A stretch of DNA of 64,000 bases from Rahnella woolbedingensis (GCF_003602095.1 NZ_RAHH01000018.1:1-64000); one strand, 5' to 3'; counted from the first letter of the stretch, positions 36,548 to 45,640 are shown. Notes: generated by a model from the letters alone, not told the origin. Made by a program: numbers and translations.

Positions 36548-36610
36548 CAAGAGAGGGAAGTGCTTTCCCTCTCTGGGCCAGTGTGGGCGGCGAGTCCACG
36601 GTCTTAACCT
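36548..36610. repeat. Solo end of the palindromic element family (R3)
   Basis: After a hairpin (AAGAGAGGGAA / TTTCCCTCTCT) the string GTGTGGGCGGCGAGTCCACGG leads into TCTTAACCTTAAAG, matching the right ends of R1 and R2. Only the end seems present, so it is a remnant or a short relative. It may double as a terminator for the MFS gene. Confidence 0.6.
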
Positions 36611-36642
36611 TAAAGCCAGTGTTGAGCGGCTACCTCAAAGCA

Positions 36643-37749
36643 TCACATCACCGCGCTTCTCGGCGCAAACACAAACCCGATGTCGTTCTCGATCATCGCG
36701 GCGACCAGTTCAAATCCGCCATTCGGTTTTGCCTGGGCGAACTCCAGTTCGCTGGTGAACACCGGGCTTACCCAAAACTGATTCACCGGGTCGCCGTAAA
36801 TTTTTGGCAGACGCATTTTGTCCGCAGGGCCACAGAGTGCGGAGGAAATCACGTGACCTTCAAAGCCCAGCGGTGCCATCGGTGACATCAGCGTGTGGCC
36901 TTCACCCAGCCAGCTGAGAGTCGTCCACGGAACTTGCGCGTAGCCGGATAACGCGCTCGCCATCTGCACCGCATTTTCTTCAGTGACGTATTCTTTGCCG
37001 ACCGAAAATGCCAGCTCGATGCGGCGGTGCTTTTCCGCATCATCGTTGAACACAATATCGATTTGCGGCATCGGGCGGATACTCATGCCGACGGTGAAGA
37101 AGTAATAATTTTCCTCATCTTCATGCTGGGAAATCGCCATCGGCGGCCAGCTGCCCTGATTGATCAGATAATATTTCAGCGACGGGCCAAAGCGATCTTC
37201 GTAGGATTCCAGCAGTTTGCGCTGGATTTTCGGCCACGGATTGGTGAATTCATTTTGCCAGTCGCGCCAGAAAAGACGGGTTTTTTCAGCCAGTTCACAT
37301 TGCGCGTTAGTCGAGGCAGATCCCAGCGGGAAAGTCAGCGGATTCTGTTTGATGCAGCCGGCGGAATAACACACCGAATGGTCGATATACAAACTCCAGC
37401 CGGGGATCACCGCCAGCAACAATCCCTGATACCACAACGCCGCGCCGTCATCGCTTTCATTCCACAGGATCTGAATTTGTGCCGGATCCAGCGGTGCTTC
37501 GCCTTCCAGATTGCGACAATATTGCGCCGCCAGCATCGGGGCAATCCCCTGCTCCATCGCGTCGGTATCATCGTTCACCGGCGCGGGCACCAGATTGCGC
37601 ACCCAGCAGGCGCGCATTTTGGGGAAGCGGTCGCGCAAATCTTCGCGGGCGAAAATGTAGAAATACACCACGCGGTTGTCCTGCTCGACCAGCGCGGTCA
37701 GGGTTTGTTTGTCGTTACTGACTTCAGCAACAATGTCGGACTGGCGCAT
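36643..37749 (-). CDS. SUFU (suppressor-of-fused)-domain protein
   Basis: A 368-residue soluble protein. Its C-terminal third fits the SUFU domain: WLGEGHTLMSPMAPLGFEG, then ALCGPADK and QFWVSPVFTSELEFAQAKPNGGFEL. The first half (DHSVCYSAGCIKQNPL) was not recognised. Bacterial SUFU proteins often act in immunity to toxins or have unknown roles; no toxin gene is adjacent. The start has a ribosome site GAGGT. The gene stands alone, between the R3 repeat and abgR. Confidence 0.6.
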   Translation of the reverse strand: MRQSDIVAEVSNDKQTLTALVEQDNRVVYFYIFAREDLRDRFPKMRACWVRNLVPAPVNDDTDAMEQGIAPMLAAQYCRNLEGEAPLDPAQIQILWNESDDGAALWYQGLLLAVIPGWSLYIDHSVCYSAGCIKQNPLTFPLGSASTNAQCELAEKTRLFWRDWQNEFTNPWPKIQRKLLESYEDRFGPSLKYYLINQGSWPPMAISQHEDEENYYFFTVGMSIRPMPQIDIVFNDDAEKHRRIELAFSVGKEYVTEENAVQMASALSGYAQVPWTTLSWLGEGHTLMSPMAPLGFEGHVISSALCGPADKMRLPKIYGDPVNQFWVSPVFTSELEFAQAKPNGGFELVAAMIENDIGFVFAPRSAVM

Positions 37750-37890
37750 ATGACCTCAACAATATTAGGAAGCTTATTATTCCCTGTGATGGTCAGTGTA
37801 GAACGGATAAGCCAGCCCGATAACGGGCAATATTCCCAAAAATCCCCGATAAATCATTAAAACATGCGCTTTTTTATCCAAATATCGACA

Positions 37891-38787
37891 TCAGCGGCAA
37901 TACATGCGGAACAGCTGTGCCAGATAGGCGGCCATCGGCGTCAGCGTGGTATCCCGTCGCTGAATGAGATAGAACGTCGCTTTCGGCAACGGCAGATCGA
38001 GATCTAACGCCACCAGACTCTGGCCGATCACCGGATCATTAATCACATCTACAGACAGCACGCTGAGAAAATCGGTTTTCGCAATCAGGCTGGTGCATGA
38101 CATAAAGGTTTCACAAATCACGCTGATATTCGGCTCCGCATCCATTTCACTGAACACTTCGCTGAGCAGTTTGTAATAGCTGCCGCGTGGCGTCGGCATG
38201 GTCCAGTCGCAGTGCCGCAACTCATGCATCGAGCGGGCGTTTTGCATCGGATGACCACGTCTTGCCACCACGCGATACTCTTTATCCATAAGCTTTTCAT
38301 ATAACAGTTCGTTATCAAAGGGGCCCTGATAATAGGTATTCACGGTGAAATCCAGCTCGCCCTGACGCAGTTCGGGGATCATCGACACCAACTGCCCTTC
38401 GGCGATCCGCACCTTCACATTGGGGAATTCGCGGTGAAACCTGTCAACCACTTCCGGCATGATGGTCCGCGCAATACTGGCACCGACACCCAGATTTACC
38501 CTGCCGCTGGTGCCGCCCAGACGCTGCGAAATATCTTCCTGCGCGACACGAAGCTCTTCCAGAATCAGGCTTGCGCGCTTAAAAAACGCCTCACCACAGT
38601 CAGTTAGCGTCACACCCTGACGACGGCGGACAAACAGCCGCGCCCCGAGAGTTTCCTCAAGTTCTTTAATCGATTTGGTCAGCGCAGGCTGCGACAAATT
38701 CAGCGTCCGGCTCGCAGCGCGGATACTGCCCTGACGCGCCACTGACACAAACGCCCGCAGTTGATGCATTTTTATTTGTGATGGCAT
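37891..38787 (-). CDS. abgR: LysR-type regulator AbgR
   Basis: A 298-residue LysR-family regulator, divergent from abgA. The HTH spans residues ~5-62 (MHQLRAFVSVARQGSIRAASRTLNLSQPALTKSIKELEETLG). Similarity to E. coli AbgR runs throughout, for example QLVSMIPELRQGELDFTVNTYYQGP and DWTMPTPRGSYYKLLSE. It should control the abg genes. The ATG at 38787 matches the AbgR N terminus; the longer open frame upstream would include leader sequence. Confidence 0.92.
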   Translation of the reverse strand: MPSQIKMHQLRAFVSVARQGSIRAASRTLNLSQPALTKSIKELEETLGARLFVRRRQGVTLTDCGEAFFKRASLILEELRVAQEDISQRLGGTSGRVNLGVGASIARTIMPEVVDRFHREFPNVKVRIAEGQLVSMIPELRQGELDFTVNTYYQGPFDNELLYEKLMDKEYRVVARRGHPMQNARSMHELRHCDWTMPTPRGSYYKLLSEVFSEMDAEPNISVICETFMSCTSLIAKTDFLSVLSVDVINDPVIGQSLVALDLDLPLPKATFYLIQRRDTTLTPMAAYLAQLFRMYCR

Positions 38788-38820
38788 GAGATTCTTTGAT
38801 AACCCCTGATTATCACTAAG

Positions 38821-38836
38821 AAGATTTTGGCATCTT
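38821..38836. promoter_or_regulatory. LysR-type operator candidate
   Basis: AAGAT-TTTGGC-ATCTT is an inverted repeat in the abgR-abgA intergenic region, with the spacing of a T-N11-A box. Confidence 0.4.
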
Positions 38837-38988
38837 ATATGCCCTGATTGCTTTATGTACATTGAAAATCATCTAAGGCCGCCTTTCGCCGCTTTCTGCG
38901 CGCGAGCCTGCACTTCTCAAAGCTTTGATTTCCTCCTTTCTGCCGCTGCGCGGAAAGCCTGCATGTCTGTGTAAAAAGAGAGTCCGAG

Positions 38989-40305
38989 ATGGTTAATGAG
39001 ATTTCTGAACGTGTAGAAAAGCTGTTCCCTGCCCTGCAAACGCAACGTCGTGACCTGCATAAATACGCCGAATCCGGCTGGCTGGAATTCCGTACCTCCA
39101 CGCTGGTGGCCGACCGTCTGGAAAAGCTCGGTTATTCGCTGCAACTGGGTAAAGAAGTCATCGATGCGGATTCACGCATGGGTTTACCTTCTGCCACGGT
39201 GCTGGCTGAACAGGAACAACGTGCGCTGGAACAGGGTGCGATTGCCCGCTGGATGCCGCATTTTTCCGGCGGTTTCACCGGCATTGTCGCCACTTTGGAA
39301 ACCGGTCGCCCCGGCCCGGTGATGGGTTTTCGGGTGGATATGGATGCCCTGGATTTAAACGAAGTGCTGGAAGATGAGCACCGTCCGTTCCGCGAAGGAT
39401 TTGCTTCTGCCAATAACGGCATGATGCACGCCTGCGGCCACGACGGTCACACCACCATTGGCCTGGGGCTCGCGGAAGTGCTAATGCAGGTGCGCGACCA
39501 GTTATGCGGCACAATCAAACTGATTTTCCAGCCTGCCGAGGAAGGCACCCGCGGCGCTAAATCGATGGTTGAAGCTGGCGTGGTAGACGATGTGGATTAT
39601 TTCACCGCTGTGCATATCGGCACTGGCGTACCGGCAAATCATATCGTTTGTGGTAACGACACGTTTATGGCGACCACCAAACTCGACGTGCGCTTCACCG
39701 GCGTGGCCTCACATGCGGGCGGCAAGCCGGAAGACGGACGCAATGCCCTGCTGGCAGCGGCGCAGGCAACTCTGGGTTTACACGCCATCCCGCGTCACAG
39801 CGGCGGTGATTCACGCATCAATGTCGGCGTTTTACAGGCGGGCACCGGACGTAACGTGGTGCCTTCCAGCGCCACGATGAAAGTCGAAACCCGCGGCACG
39901 ACTAATGAAGTGAACGAATTTATATATCAGCAGGCACTGAAAGTGATTTCAGGCGCAGCTGAAATGCATCAGGTGAAATTCGACATCAAACTGATGGGCG
40001 CGGCGCAAAGCAGCACACCAACGCCGGCCTGGGTGAATTACATCCACCGTCAGGCGGAAAAACTCGGCGAATTCGAGCAAATCATTGACCGTCAGGAAGG
40101 TGCCGCCGGTTCAGAAGATGCCACGTACATGATGGAACGCGTGAAATCCCGCGGCGGCGAAGCTTCGTATGTGATTTTTGGTACCGATCTGAGCGCAGGC
40201 CATCACAATGAACTGTTCGATTTCGATGAAAAAGTGATGATGCAGGGTATCAAAACGCTGGCGGCACTGGCACTGAATATCGCTGAATTCAAAGGAGTGA
40301 ACTGA
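38989..40305 (+). CDS. abgA: p-Aminobenzoyl-glutamate hydrolase subunit A
   Basis: A 438-residue M20-family metallopeptidase, the A subunit of the AbgA-AbgB enzyme that splits p-aminobenzoyl-glutamate, a folate breakdown product, into p-aminobenzoate and glutamate. Metal-site strings are MMHACGHDGHT and FQPAEEGTRGAKSMVEAG; HIGTGVPA and HAGGKPEDGRNALLAAAQATL are further AbgA marks. It is nearly identical in length to E. coli AbgA (436). Its last base is the first base of the abgB start. Confidence 0.94.
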   Translation: MVNEISERVEKLFPALQTQRRDLHKYAESGWLEFRTSTLVADRLEKLGYSLQLGKEVIDADSRMGLPSATVLAEQEQRALEQGAIARWMPHFSGGFTGIVATLETGRPGPVMGFRVDMDALDLNEVLEDEHRPFREGFASANNGMMHACGHDGHTTIGLGLAEVLMQVRDQLCGTIKLIFQPAEEGTRGAKSMVEAGVVDDVDYFTAVHIGTGVPANHIVCGNDTFMATTKLDVRFTGVASHAGGKPEDGRNALLAAAQATLGLHAIPRHSGGDSRINVGVLQAGTGRNVVPSSATMKVETRGTTNEVNEFIYQQALKVISGAAEMHQVKFDIKLMGAAQSSTPTPAWVNYIHRQAEKLGEFEQIIDRQEGAAGSEDATYMMERVKSRGGEASYVIFGTDLSAGHHNELFDFDEKVMMQGIKTLAALALNIAEFKGVN

Positions 40306-41759
40306 TGGCTGATCAACACAACATCGTCAATTTCATCAACGACTTTATCGATAACCAGCAACCTGCGCTGGCAGAAATCAGCGATGCCATCTGGGATCAT
40401 CCCGAAACCCGCTTTGTGGAATCCTTCTCCTCAGCATTACTGGCTGACAAACTCGAAGCCAGCGGATTTAGCGTTGAGCGCGGTGTCGCAGGTATGGAAA
40501 CCGCATTTATTGCCAGCTTCGGCAGCGGCAAACCGGTGATCGCCCTGCTCGGCGAATTCGATGCGCTGGCCGGTTTAAGCCAGAAAGCCGGTTGCGATGT
40601 CGCGCAACCGCTGGTGGAAAACGGCAACGGCCACGGCTGCGGCCATAATCTGCTGGGCACGGCAGCGCTCGGTGGTGCAATGGCGGTTAAAGCCTGGGTG
40701 GAACGTGAAAACATTCAGGGCACTGTGCGTTTTTACGGCTGTCCCGGTGAAGAAGGCGGTTCCGGCAAAACCTTTATGGCGCGCGAAGGATTGTTCGATG
40801 ACGTGGATGCCGCGCTGACCTGGCATCCGGAAACTTACAGCGGCATGTTCAGCAACCAGACACTCGCCAATATTCAGGCTTCATTCAGCTTTAAAGGCGT
40901 GTCCTCACACGCCGCCGCTGCGCCGCATCTCGGTCGCAGTGCGCTGGATGCCCTGACGCTGATGAACACGGGTTCGAACTTCCTGCGCGAACACATCATT
41001 CAGGAAGCGCGCCTGCATTACGCAATCACCAACGCTGGCGGGATTTCGCCAAACGTGGTGCAGGCCGATGCCGAAGTGTTGTATCTGGTGCGCGCCCCGC
41101 AGATGGATCAGGCGCAGGCCATATTCGACCGTGTGGTAGATATTGCTAAAGGCGCGGCGCTGATGACCGGCACACAGATGTCGATGCGTTTTGATAAAGC
41201 CTGTTCCAATTATGTGCCGAACCGTACGCTTGAAAGCGCGATGTATCAGTACGTTCAGGCTTTCGGCACACCGCATTACACCGACGAAGAGCGGGCGTTT
41301 GCGGCGTCGATTCACGCCACGCTGACCGAACAGGATATCGATAATAACCTGCTGAATATTTCCCGCACCAGCGGCGCAGAAGGCGTGGAATTTGCCGAAA
41401 CCCTGCGCCATTCCCCGCTGACTGACAACGTTGCGCCGTATGCCCCGAACGGCAATATCCTCTACGGTTCAACTGACGTCGGTGATGTGAGCTGGCTGGT
41501 GCCCACGGCGCAGTGTTTCAGCCCGTGCTTTGCGGTCGGCTCGCCGTTGCATACCTGGCAGATTGTGTCGCAGGGACGCACTTCCATCGCGCATAAAGGT
41601 ATGTGTCTGGCGGCAAAAGTCATGTCTTCGACCGCGATTGAACTGTTCTCTCAGCCGGATTTACTGGCAGCTTGTCAGAAAGAACGCGACGCACAACGCG
41701 CACGGCGTCCGTATCTGTGTCCGATCCCGGCCGGTGTGAAACCTTCGCCACTGAAATAA
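40305..41759 (+). CDS. abgB: p-Aminobenzoyl-glutamate hydrolase subunit B
   Basis: A 484-residue M20-family partner of AbgA. Seen are ALLGEFDALAGLSQKAGCD, the metal site GHGCGHNLLGTAALGGA and YGCPGEEGGSGKTFMAREGLFDD, all close to AbgB (481). The two subunits form the active heterodimer. Its start overlaps the abgA stop (TGATG). Confidence 0.94.
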   Translation: MADQHNIVNFINDFIDNQQPALAEISDAIWDHPETRFVESFSSALLADKLEASGFSVERGVAGMETAFIASFGSGKPVIALLGEFDALAGLSQKAGCDVAQPLVENGNGHGCGHNLLGTAALGGAMAVKAWVERENIQGTVRFYGCPGEEGGSGKTFMAREGLFDDVDAALTWHPETYSGMFSNQTLANIQASFSFKGVSSHAAAAPHLGRSALDALTLMNTGSNFLREHIIQEARLHYAITNAGGISPNVVQADAEVLYLVRAPQMDQAQAIFDRVVDIAKGAALMTGTQMSMRFDKACSNYVPNRTLESAMYQYVQAFGTPHYTDEERAFAASIHATLTEQDIDNNLLNISRTSGAEGVEFAETLRHSPLTDNVAPYAPNGNILYGSTDVGDVSWLVPTAQCFSPCFAVGSPLHTWQIVSQGRTSIAHKGMCLAAKVMSSTAIELFSQPDLLAACQKERDAQRARRPYLCPIPAGVKPSPLK

Positions 41760-41839
41760 ACCTGTAAGTCCTAAGCCGACCGCTTTTGCCCCGTTCCGGT
41801 AAAAGCGGCGGAATAAATATAAAAATAATGAGGGTAACT

Positions 41840-43363
41840 ATGAGTGCAGAAACGCAAGATTCCGGCCAGAGCCCGGGGGGATTTCTTCAGTGGGTTGAAC
41901 GTATCGGGAATAAAATCCCCAACCCGTTCTTACTGTTTGTCTATCTGATTGCTTTGCTGATGGTCGCCAGTGCGGTGATTTCATGGTTCAACATCACGGC
42001 TGTAAACCCGACCAACGGTGAGATCATCCGCGTTAAAAATCTGCTGAGTGTCGAAGGCATTCAGTGGATTTTGCCGAACGTCATTAAAAACTTCAGCGGG
42101 TTTACCCCGCTGGGCTCAATTCTGGCGCTGGTGATAGGTGCCGGACTGGCGGAACGTGTCGGGCTGCTGCAAAGCCTGATGTATAAAATGGCATCCAAAG
42201 TGAATGCCCGTTACGCCAGTTATATGGTGATTTTTATCGCCTTTTTCAGCCATATTTCGTCGGATGCCGCGCTGGTGGTGATGCCACCGCTGGGCGCGCT
42301 GATTTTCCTCGCGGTCGGGCGCCATCCGGTAGCCGGTTTGCTGGCGGCTATCGCCGGTGTCGGCTGCGGATTTACCGCTAATCTGCTGATTGTAACTACC
42401 GACGTGTTGTTGTCCGGCCTGAGTACCGAGGCGGCGAAAGCCATTAATCCGGCGGTTCAGGTCAGCGTTATCGATAACTGGTACTTTATGGCCGCGTCAG
42501 TAGTCCTGCTGACCATTGTCGGCGCTATCCTGACCGATAAATTCGTTGAACCGCGTCTGCCGGTGTATCAGGGCGAGCGCAACGAACAAATGAAAAAGCT
42601 GACGCCGGAGCAGAACCGCGGGCTGATGGCCAGCGGCATTGCGGCGCTGGTATTCATCGCCCTCGTGGCGTTGCTGGTGGTACCGGAAGCCGCGCCGCTG
42701 CGCAACCCGAAAACCGGCGGGATTATCCCTTCGCCGTTTATTCAGGGCATTGTGCCGCTGATCATTTTGTTCTTCTTCGTGATTTCAGTACCTTACGGCA
42801 TGGTCACGAAGCAAATCCGCAGCGCCAGCGACGTGCCGGATTTGCTGGTCGATCCGATGAAATCGATGGCCGGTTTTATTGTGATGGTGTTTCCGCTCTC
42901 CCAGTTTGTGGCATTTTTTAACTGGAGCAATATGGGGAAGTTCATGGCGATCGGGCTGACGGATGTGCTGGAAAACTTAGGCATGACCGGCATACCGGCG
43001 TTCCTCGGCCTGATTTTCCTGTCGGCGTTGCTGTGTATGTTTATCGCCAGCGGCTCGGCAATCTGGTCGATTCTGGCACCGATTTTCGTGCCGATGTTTA
43101 TGCTGCTCGGCTTCCATCCGGCCTTCGCGCAAATCGTGTTCCGTGTGGCCGATTCTTCGGTTATCCCGCTCGCGCCGATGTCGCCTTTCGTGCCGCTGTT
43201 CCTCGGTTTTCTTCAGCGGTACAACAAAGAGGCGAAACTCGGCACCTATTATTCACTGGTGCTGCCGTATCCGGTTGTGTTTTTCGTGGTGTGGTTGCTG
43301 ATGCTGGTGGGCTGGTACCTGCTCGGTTTGCCGATCGGCCCCGGCGTTTATCCGCATCTTTAA
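41840..43363 (+). CDS. abgT: p-Aminobenzoyl-glutamate transporter AbgT
   Basis: A 507-residue AbgT-family transporter (E. coli 508) with about nine to eleven helices plus hairpin loops. Family strings: FLQWVERIGNKIPNPFLLFVYLIALL, SHISSDAALVVMPPLGALIF and SGSAIWSILAPIFVPMFMLLGFHPAF, with SSVIPLAPMSPFVPL near the end. It takes up p-aminobenzoyl-glutamate; some AbgT relatives export sulfonamides. The ATG at 41840 has GAGGGTAA before it. Confidence 0.94.
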   Translation: MSAETQDSGQSPGGFLQWVERIGNKIPNPFLLFVYLIALLMVASAVISWFNITAVNPTNGEIIRVKNLLSVEGIQWILPNVIKNFSGFTPLGSILALVIGAGLAERVGLLQSLMYKMASKVNARYASYMVIFIAFFSHISSDAALVVMPPLGALIFLAVGRHPVAGLLAAIAGVGCGFTANLLIVTTDVLLSGLSTEAAKAINPAVQVSVIDNWYFMAASVVLLTIVGAILTDKFVEPRLPVYQGERNEQMKKLTPEQNRGLMASGIAALVFIALVALLVVPEAAPLRNPKTGGIIPSPFIQGIVPLIILFFFVISVPYGMVTKQIRSASDVPDLLVDPMKSMAGFIVMVFPLSQFVAFFNWSNMGKFMAIGLTDVLENLGMTGIPAFLGLIFLSALLCMFIASGSAIWSILAPIFVPMFMLLGFHPAFAQIVFRVADSSVIPLAPMSPFVPLFLGFLQRYNKEAKLGTYYSLVLPYPVVFFVVWLLMLVGWYLLGLPIGPGVYPHL

Positions 43364-43366
43364 CGG

Positions 43367-44233
43367 TCAGTTCAGACGTCCCATACGGCGCATGGCGCGA
43401 TGCCATGAGCCGTTTCTCACCGCCCAGCGCAGTACAGCCGCGATGCGACGGGTGGCAAAACGAATTCTGCGACGCTTGGGCGCGGAAAAGGAAATTCCCA
43501 GTTGCGCAGCCGCCCAGTCGGGTAAAAGCTCAATTCCGGCGCTGATCATCAGGCTGCCGACCGGCTTCGCCAGACGGCTTGGCGCGGGGGCATTTTGCAA
43601 TAATCTCACCACTTCCCGCGTGCGCTCATCGCAGCGTAACTGCGAGCGCATCGCCTGCAAATAATCCTCTACCGCCGCCACACTGGCGGGCACATTTACC
43701 GCACCGAGGCTTTCTGCCACGCGGGCAAATTCCTGATAATAGCGGTTCTGATCGCTCAGACTGAGTGAAGGATTACGATAACGCAGATGCGATTGCAGGA
43801 AACTGTACGCTTCGGCTACGTGAACCCAGACCAGTAAATCCGGGTCACTGGCGGCATACGGCGTGCCGTAAGCATCGGTTCCGGTGACGCGTAAATGGAT
43901 GGATTTTACTTTTTCGATCAAGGCATTGGCATCATTGACCGGTGCAAAAGTCGTCGCCGAAATAAACTGACTGGTGCGACGAAGACGGCCAAGCATATCT
44001 TCACGAAATGAGGAATGATCCCAGACACCGGCAAGCGCCAGCGGATGGAGCATTTGCAGCAGTAAGGCACTGACACCACCGCAAAGCATTGAGGAGAAGT
44101 CTCCGTGAATTCGCCAGGTGATGCTGTCAGGGCCAAAAAGCCCCGGATCACCCGCCGGTTTCTCAAAGTCTATACCGCCTAACGCCAGGCCCGAAATACT
44201 CAGCACCTGGCGTTCTATTCTCTTTCTTAACAA
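43367..44233 (-). CDS. DUF2236 / MpaB-like heme oxygenase-fold protein
   Basis: A 288-residue DUF2236 (oxygenase MpaB) family protein. The pattern SITWRIHGDFSSMLCGGVSALLLQMLHPLALAGVWDHSSFREDMLGRLRRTSQFI is diagnostic; relatives such as rubber oxygenases bind heme through such His residues. The start is likely TTG, and no strong ribosome site is seen. It lies 18 bases after the TetR gene, on the same strand, and probably forms an operon with it. Its substrate is unknown. Confidence 0.82.
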   Translation of the reverse strand: MLRKRIERQVLSISGLALGGIDFEKPAGDPGLFGPDSITWRIHGDFSSMLCGGVSALLLQMLHPLALAGVWDHSSFREDMLGRLRRTSQFISATTFAPVNDANALIEKVKSIHLRVTGTDAYGTPYAASDPDLLVWVHVAEAYSFLQSHLRYRNPSLSLSDQNRYYQEFARVAESLGAVNVPASVAAVEDYLQAMRSQLRCDERTREVVRLLQNAPAPSRLAKPVGSLMISAGIELLPDWAAAQLGISFSAPKRRRIRFATRRIAAVLRWAVRNGSWHRAMRRMGRLN

Positions 44234-44251
44234 TTGTCTAAAACTCAGCGG

Positions 44252-44911
44252 TTAATGTGCGGCTTTACTGACAACTGTAGCTTTAGTCAGCTCCGGCCAA
44301 AGATCCATGACCACGTCGATCAGCCGGTTTAGCTCATCGGAACTTGCTCCGTCACGTGCCTGAACGGAAAAACCCTGAATGGTACAGGCGAGGTATTTCG
44401 CCAGCAGGGCGCTGTCCGTTACCGTCTTCAGATCGCCGCTCTCTTTTTTCTTCTCGAAATATTCAAACAGAGTGCGTTCCTGCGAGAGGTGGCGGGCGCG
44501 CAGCATTTCGGCAATATCCGCAGAAGATGAAGACATCCCGGATGATGCGCTGATCATGAAGCAGCCACTTGGCGTGTCGCAGTCGGTAAACAGCTCAACG
44601 ATGGCACGCAGATAACGCCCGACCGTATCTTCGACGGACAAATCTGTTCTGCTCAGTAAGCATGAGCTCTTTTCGTAAAAGTTTTTCAGATAGTGTTCAA
44701 CGGCTGCACGAAAAAGCCCTTCTTTATTACCGAACTCGGCATACAAAGTAGGTGCCTTCGCACCGGTTGCTTCGACCAAATCAGCTAATGAAGTGGCCTC
44801 GTAACCATGGCGCCAGAATAAATTCAGGGCCTTGCTAAGAGCCGTTCCACGGTCGAACTGTTTTGGGCGACCGCGACTTTTCCGGACCAAAGCCGTCTGT
44901 TCAGTGCTCAT
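44252..44911 (-). CDS. TetR/AcrR-family repressor
   Basis: A 219-residue TetR-family regulator. The HTH lies at residues ~30-75 with ALNLFWRHGYEATSLADLVEATGAKAPTLYAEFGNKEGLF. The remainder is the ligand-binding domain, with SGCFMISASSG as in AcrR/ComR-type proteins. A GGAGGGT ribosome site before the ATG at 44911 decides the start over the ATG codons at 44926 and beyond. It is divergent from a cluster of small secreted proteins whose promoters carry repeated palindromes, probably its operators (inference). In E. coli the TetR protein ComR controls bhsA similarly. Confidence 0.9.
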   Translation of the reverse strand: MSTEQTALVRKSRGRPKQFDRGTALSKALNLFWRHGYEATSLADLVEATGAKAPTLYAEFGNKEGLFRAAVEHYLKNFYEKSSCLLSRTDLSVEDTVGRYLRAIVELFTDCDTPSGCFMISASSGMSSSSADIAEMLRARHLSQERTLFEYFEKKKESGDLKTVTDSALLAKYLACTIQGFSVQARDGASSDELNRLIDVVMDLWPELTKATVVSKAAH

Positions 44912-44924
44912 ACACCCTCCTTCC

Positions 44925-44938
44925 ATCACCATGGTGAT
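44925..44938. promoter_or_regulatory. Palindrome in the leader of the TetR gene
   Basis: ATCACCATGGTGAT is a perfect 14-bp palindrome, 13 bases before the repressor start codon. It could be an autoregulatory site or an mRNA hairpin. Confidence 0.35.
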
Positions 44939-44968
44939 TATGGTTATTAAAATAGTTATAGAAATAAC

Positions 44969-45042
44969 TTAACGATCATTATTAAAAATAGTTGCGCACA
45001 AGTCCAGCGGAGTTTATTATTTAATTATCGAGCGATAAGAAA
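44969..45042 (+). promoter_or_regulatory. Two-operator promoter module 1
   Basis: Element A is TTAACGATCATTAT (44969-44982). Nine bases later comes -35 TTGCGC (44992-44997), then after 17 bp -10 TATTAT (45015-45020). Element B follows at once (45021-45042): TTAATTAT-CGAGCG-ATAAGAAA, matching TTAATTA-N-CG-NN-CG-N-TAA. It drives the small Cys protein gene, and the divergent TetR gene is also within reach. Confidence 0.7.
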
Positions 45043-45111
45043 ATCACTCAAACCCGCAAAGCAGCACAGCTATAAACGCTTTTATAAGCAACAAACCCAG
45101 GACGTAACATC

Positions 45112-45369
45112 ATGAGTAACTTTAAAACCCTTCTTGCAGTTCTGGCACTAACCGCTGTACCGGTTGCCAATGTTGCCGCACAGCAGGTTATCATGATGCC
45201 TTTACTGAGTCAGGAAGTGAGAATGGTCAATGTGACCGGTGACAGTAACTTCTGTAACCCGGCAACCTGCGCGAACAAAAAAGTTACGCAGGGCCGTATT
45301 TCCACTTCTCCGACTCAGCCACCTGCACCTTCGACCTCTGGTCATCAGCCCGCTTCTATTTACAACTAA
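45112..45369 (+). CDS. Small secreted protein with two cysteines, unknown
   Basis: An 85-residue protein. A signal peptide (MSNFKTLLAVLALTAVPVANVAA) gives a mature part of about 62 residues. It has only two cysteines (C48, C53) in NFCNPATCANKK, which could bind a metal or form a disulfide, and a Pro/Ser/Thr-rich tail. I do not recognise the family. The promoter module matches those of the BhsA-like genes next to it, so it should be part of the same regulon. A terminator follows. Confidence 0.75.
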   Translation: MSNFKTLLAVLALTAVPVANVAAQQVIMMPLLSQEVRMVNVTGDSNFCNPATCANKKVTQGRISTSPTQPPAPSTSGHQPASIYN

Positions 45370-45418
45370 GTACTACTAAGCGTGGCGCCTGACGAAAGTT
45401 AGTCAGGGCAGGAATAAC

Positions 45419-45449
45419 GATAAGGCGACGTTGGTCGCCTTATCTTTTT
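45419..45449 (+). terminator. Terminator after the small Cys protein
   Basis: Hairpin GATAAGGCGAC / GTCGCCTTATC with a GTTG loop, followed by TTTTT. Confidence 0.88.
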
Positions 45450-45498
45450 CAGCCGACCTTTGTTTTATCACCCTCTCCGGTCAGAACCAACCATTAAC

Positions 45499-45512
45499 TT
45501 AGCGATCATTAA
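45499..45512. promoter_or_regulatory. Orphan copy of element A
   Basis: TTAGCGATCATTAA matches element A of the neighbouring modules, but no good -35/-10 pair, element B or gene follows before the next module. It may be a remnant of a lost gene copy. The other part of the 45370-45788 gap holds a terminator and module 2. Confidence 0.45.
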
Positions 45513-45640
45513 AGATTCATTTAGCGAAATTATGGATATGTCTGTTCCATTCCTTTTTGGCTAACCATTTTAAAAACATAAATTTAACAAAACAAAAACA
45601 ACCACCCTCCTGAGCGTGATCTGAGTCACAGCACAATTAG

